Shown: piece after piece, positions 22,541 to 23,587 of the stretch
Position numbering within the stretch: position 1 is the stretch's first letter
How the letters are laid out: each line of letters begins with the position of its first letter
Assembly (NCBI GenBank): GCA_964557845.1
Contig: CAZLBV010000052.1
Coordinates: 1-23,587 of the forward strand
Origin: CAZLBV01 sp964557845
GTDB taxonomy: Bacteria; Acidobacteriota; Aminicenantia; Aminicenantales; Aminicenantaceae
Length of the DNA: 23,587 nucleotides
Direction: 5' to 3'
Notes under the pieces: model-generated
Seen by the model: the letters and a program-made list of their open reading frames with translations, nothing else
Databases searched by the model: none
What the model was told of the DNA's origin: nothing
Translations under genes and position numbers: made by a program

Positions 22541-23452
22541 ATGCTCAGGCTGGAACGGATGACTAAGAAATATGGAGATGACCTGGCTGTTGACCATATC
22601 TCCATGACGGTAACTCCGGGGACCTTGGTCATACTTGCAGGCGCAGATGGTGCCGGTAAATCTACGCTGTTGAAAATGATCGTAGGCCTGGTGCATAAGG
22701 ATTCCGGAGAGATCTATCTCGATGAGGTTGCTATCGGCAGTAATTTCCGCCGGATCACCTCCAGATCCGGATATATGCCGGAAAGATTTTCTTTGTATAC
22801 GGATTTGAGTGTGGAAGAAAACATGAATTTTTTTGCCGCTATTTATGGGGTCAGCCGTGCTCGCAGAGAAGATTTGAAGCAGAGGCTGCTGGATAAAACC
22901 GGGATGGCGGCTTTTAAGAAAAGAAAGGCAGGTGAGCTTTCGGGCGGGATGAAACAAAAATTGGCTTTATCAACCATTTTGCTTTCTTCGCCAGAGATTA
23001 TTTTTCTGGATGAACCTACCACCGGAGTTGACCCCCTTTCCCGGATTGAATTTTTTAATATCATTAATGAATTGAAACAGGAAGGCAGAACCATTCTCGT
23101 TTCCACCCCTTATTTGAGTGAGGCAGAAAAGGGGGATATCGTGGTTTTCATAAAGAAAGGGAGGAAGATAAAGGAAGGGACGATTAAAGATCTGAAAGCG
23201 GGATTCCCGGGAAAATTATATGAGATCATCCCAAAAGGAAATATTTTTGATGTCTGGGAAAAAATTCAATCTGATCGGGAGCTTAAGGATGATGTCTATA
23301 TCAGGGGAAATACTCTCAGATACATGCAAACCGGGTCAGAAAATTTTATCTCCCGCATCCCGTCTCTGAAAATAAAGGAAGAACGGGTTTCATTAGAAGA
23401 TATCTATCTCTATTACGAAAAGAAACAATTAGGTGTCGAGGACAGTCTGTAA
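22541..23452 (+). CDS. ABC transporter ATPase resembling the N-terminal half of YbhF
   Basis: A 303-aa ATPase of an ABC-2-type exporter. Walker A is GADGAGKS (34-41), the signature is LSGGM (133-137), and Walker B with catalytic glutamate is IIFLDEPTTGVD (D157, E158). Two switch residues are unusual: the Q-loop reads GYMPERFSLY, with E81 in place of glutamine, and the H-loop reads STPYLSEAE, with P190 where histidine is expected. From memory, the N-terminal half of E. coli YbhF has the similar words GPDGAGK and STSYLDEAE, so this is likely its equivalent as a separate polypeptide. AGAGGA (22531-22536) precedes the ATG by 4 nt. A second ATPase gene starts 4 nt after the stop. Confidence 0.9.
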   Translation: MLRLERMTKKYGDDLAVDHISMTVTPGTLVILAGADGAGKSTLLKMIVGLVHKDSGEIYLDEVAIGSNFRRITSRSGYMPERFSLYTDLSVEENMNFFAAIYGVSRARREDLKQRLLDKTGMAAFKKRKAGELSGGMKQKLALSTILLSSPEIIFLDEPTTGVDPLSRIEFFNIINELKQEGRTILVSTPYLSEAEKGDIVVFIKKGRKIKEGTIKDLKAGFPGKLYEIIPKGNIFDVWEKIQSDRELKDDVYIRGNTLRYMQTGSENFISRIPSLKIKEERVSLEDIYLYYEKKQLGVEDSL

Positions 23453-23456
23453 ACTC

Positions 23457-23587
23457 ATGGATGAAAAAACTGTCACAGTAGAAAATTTAACCCGGAAATT
23501 CGGCCGGTTTACTGCCGTCGATAATATCAGCTTTTCCATGAAGGCAGGTGAGATTTTGGGTTTTTTGGGCCCCAATGGCGCCGGCAA
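23457..23587 (+). CDS. Second ABC transporter ATPase, 3' end outside the window
   Basis: Only 43 complete codons are visible before the window ends. MDEKTVTVENLTRKFGRFTA is followed by VDNISFSMKAGEILGFLG and the Walker A motif PNGAGK, a normal ABC ATPase N-terminus. It starts 4 nt after the previous stop, and no ribosome site of normal spacing is seen, so coupled translation is likely. By order and sequence it matches the second, canonical half of YbhF. One or two ABC-2 permease genes (YbhS/YbhR-like) are expected downstream. Confidence 0.85.
   Translation, partial: MDEKTVTVENLTRKFGRFTAVDNISFSMKAGEILGFLGPNGAG

Noticed and set aside
22379..22957. 192-codon ORF on the minus strand
   Set aside because: It is antisense to the adaptor and first ATPase genes, both of which are clearly coding on the plus strand.

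Overview
This window comes from a Gram-negative bacterium of moderate GC content. It encodes a TolC-type outer-membrane channel, a periplasmic adaptor and many proteins with signal peptides. A VWFA-related protein, exported M28, S9 and M14 peptidases with large extra domains, and TPR and WD40 proteins together resemble Acidobacteriota-like lineages, most of all Candidatus Aminicenantes. That placement is an inference from gene style. No rRNA, tRNA, CRISPR array or intact insertion sequence was seen.

Layout. (1) 1-1956 (+) is the 3' part of a VWFA-related protein. (2) 5756-2119 (-) is a compact four-gene unit: exported cyclophilin, a 64-aa two-TM protein, an AGCS Na+/amino-acid symporter, and an exported M28 peptidase that overlaps the symporter by 14 nt. 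(3) 6041-7558 (+) is a second M28 peptidase, divergent from that unit, followed by an intergenic block of short repeats and an iron-containing alcohol dehydrogenase (7724-8851). (4) 11598-8879 (-) holds a WD40 propeller protein, a probable terminator, then a membrane M48 peptidase with a GYF_2-like segment and two zinc ribbons, which has its own promoter. (5) 11599-12076 has no intact gene but carries a frameshifted TPR remnant. (6) 12880-12077 (-) is a voltage-gated-type K+ channel with a zinc-ribbon tail. (7) 13175-19546 (+) holds a secreted protein of unknown function, an S9 prolyl-oligopeptidase-like peptidase and a large M14 peptidase. (8) 19614 to the window end (+) is a TetR-controlled efflux operon: TetR, TolC-like channel, YbhG-like adaptor, and two ABC ATPases. 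The second ATPase is cut by the window edge.

Functional reading. Five peptidases plus an amino-acid symporter and an alcohol dehydrogenase fit a heterotroph that lives on peptides and ferments amino acids. The most informative region is the efflux operon. Its promoter (TTGACA, 17 bp, TATATT) is overlapped by a 10-bp inverted repeat that reaches the tetR start codon, which implies autorepression. Its two ATPase genes look like the two halves of the E. coli YbhF protein encoded separately. The first ATPase lacks the usual Q-loop glutamine and switch histidine, so it may form a degenerate nucleotide site. The ABC permease(s) should lie just beyond the window.
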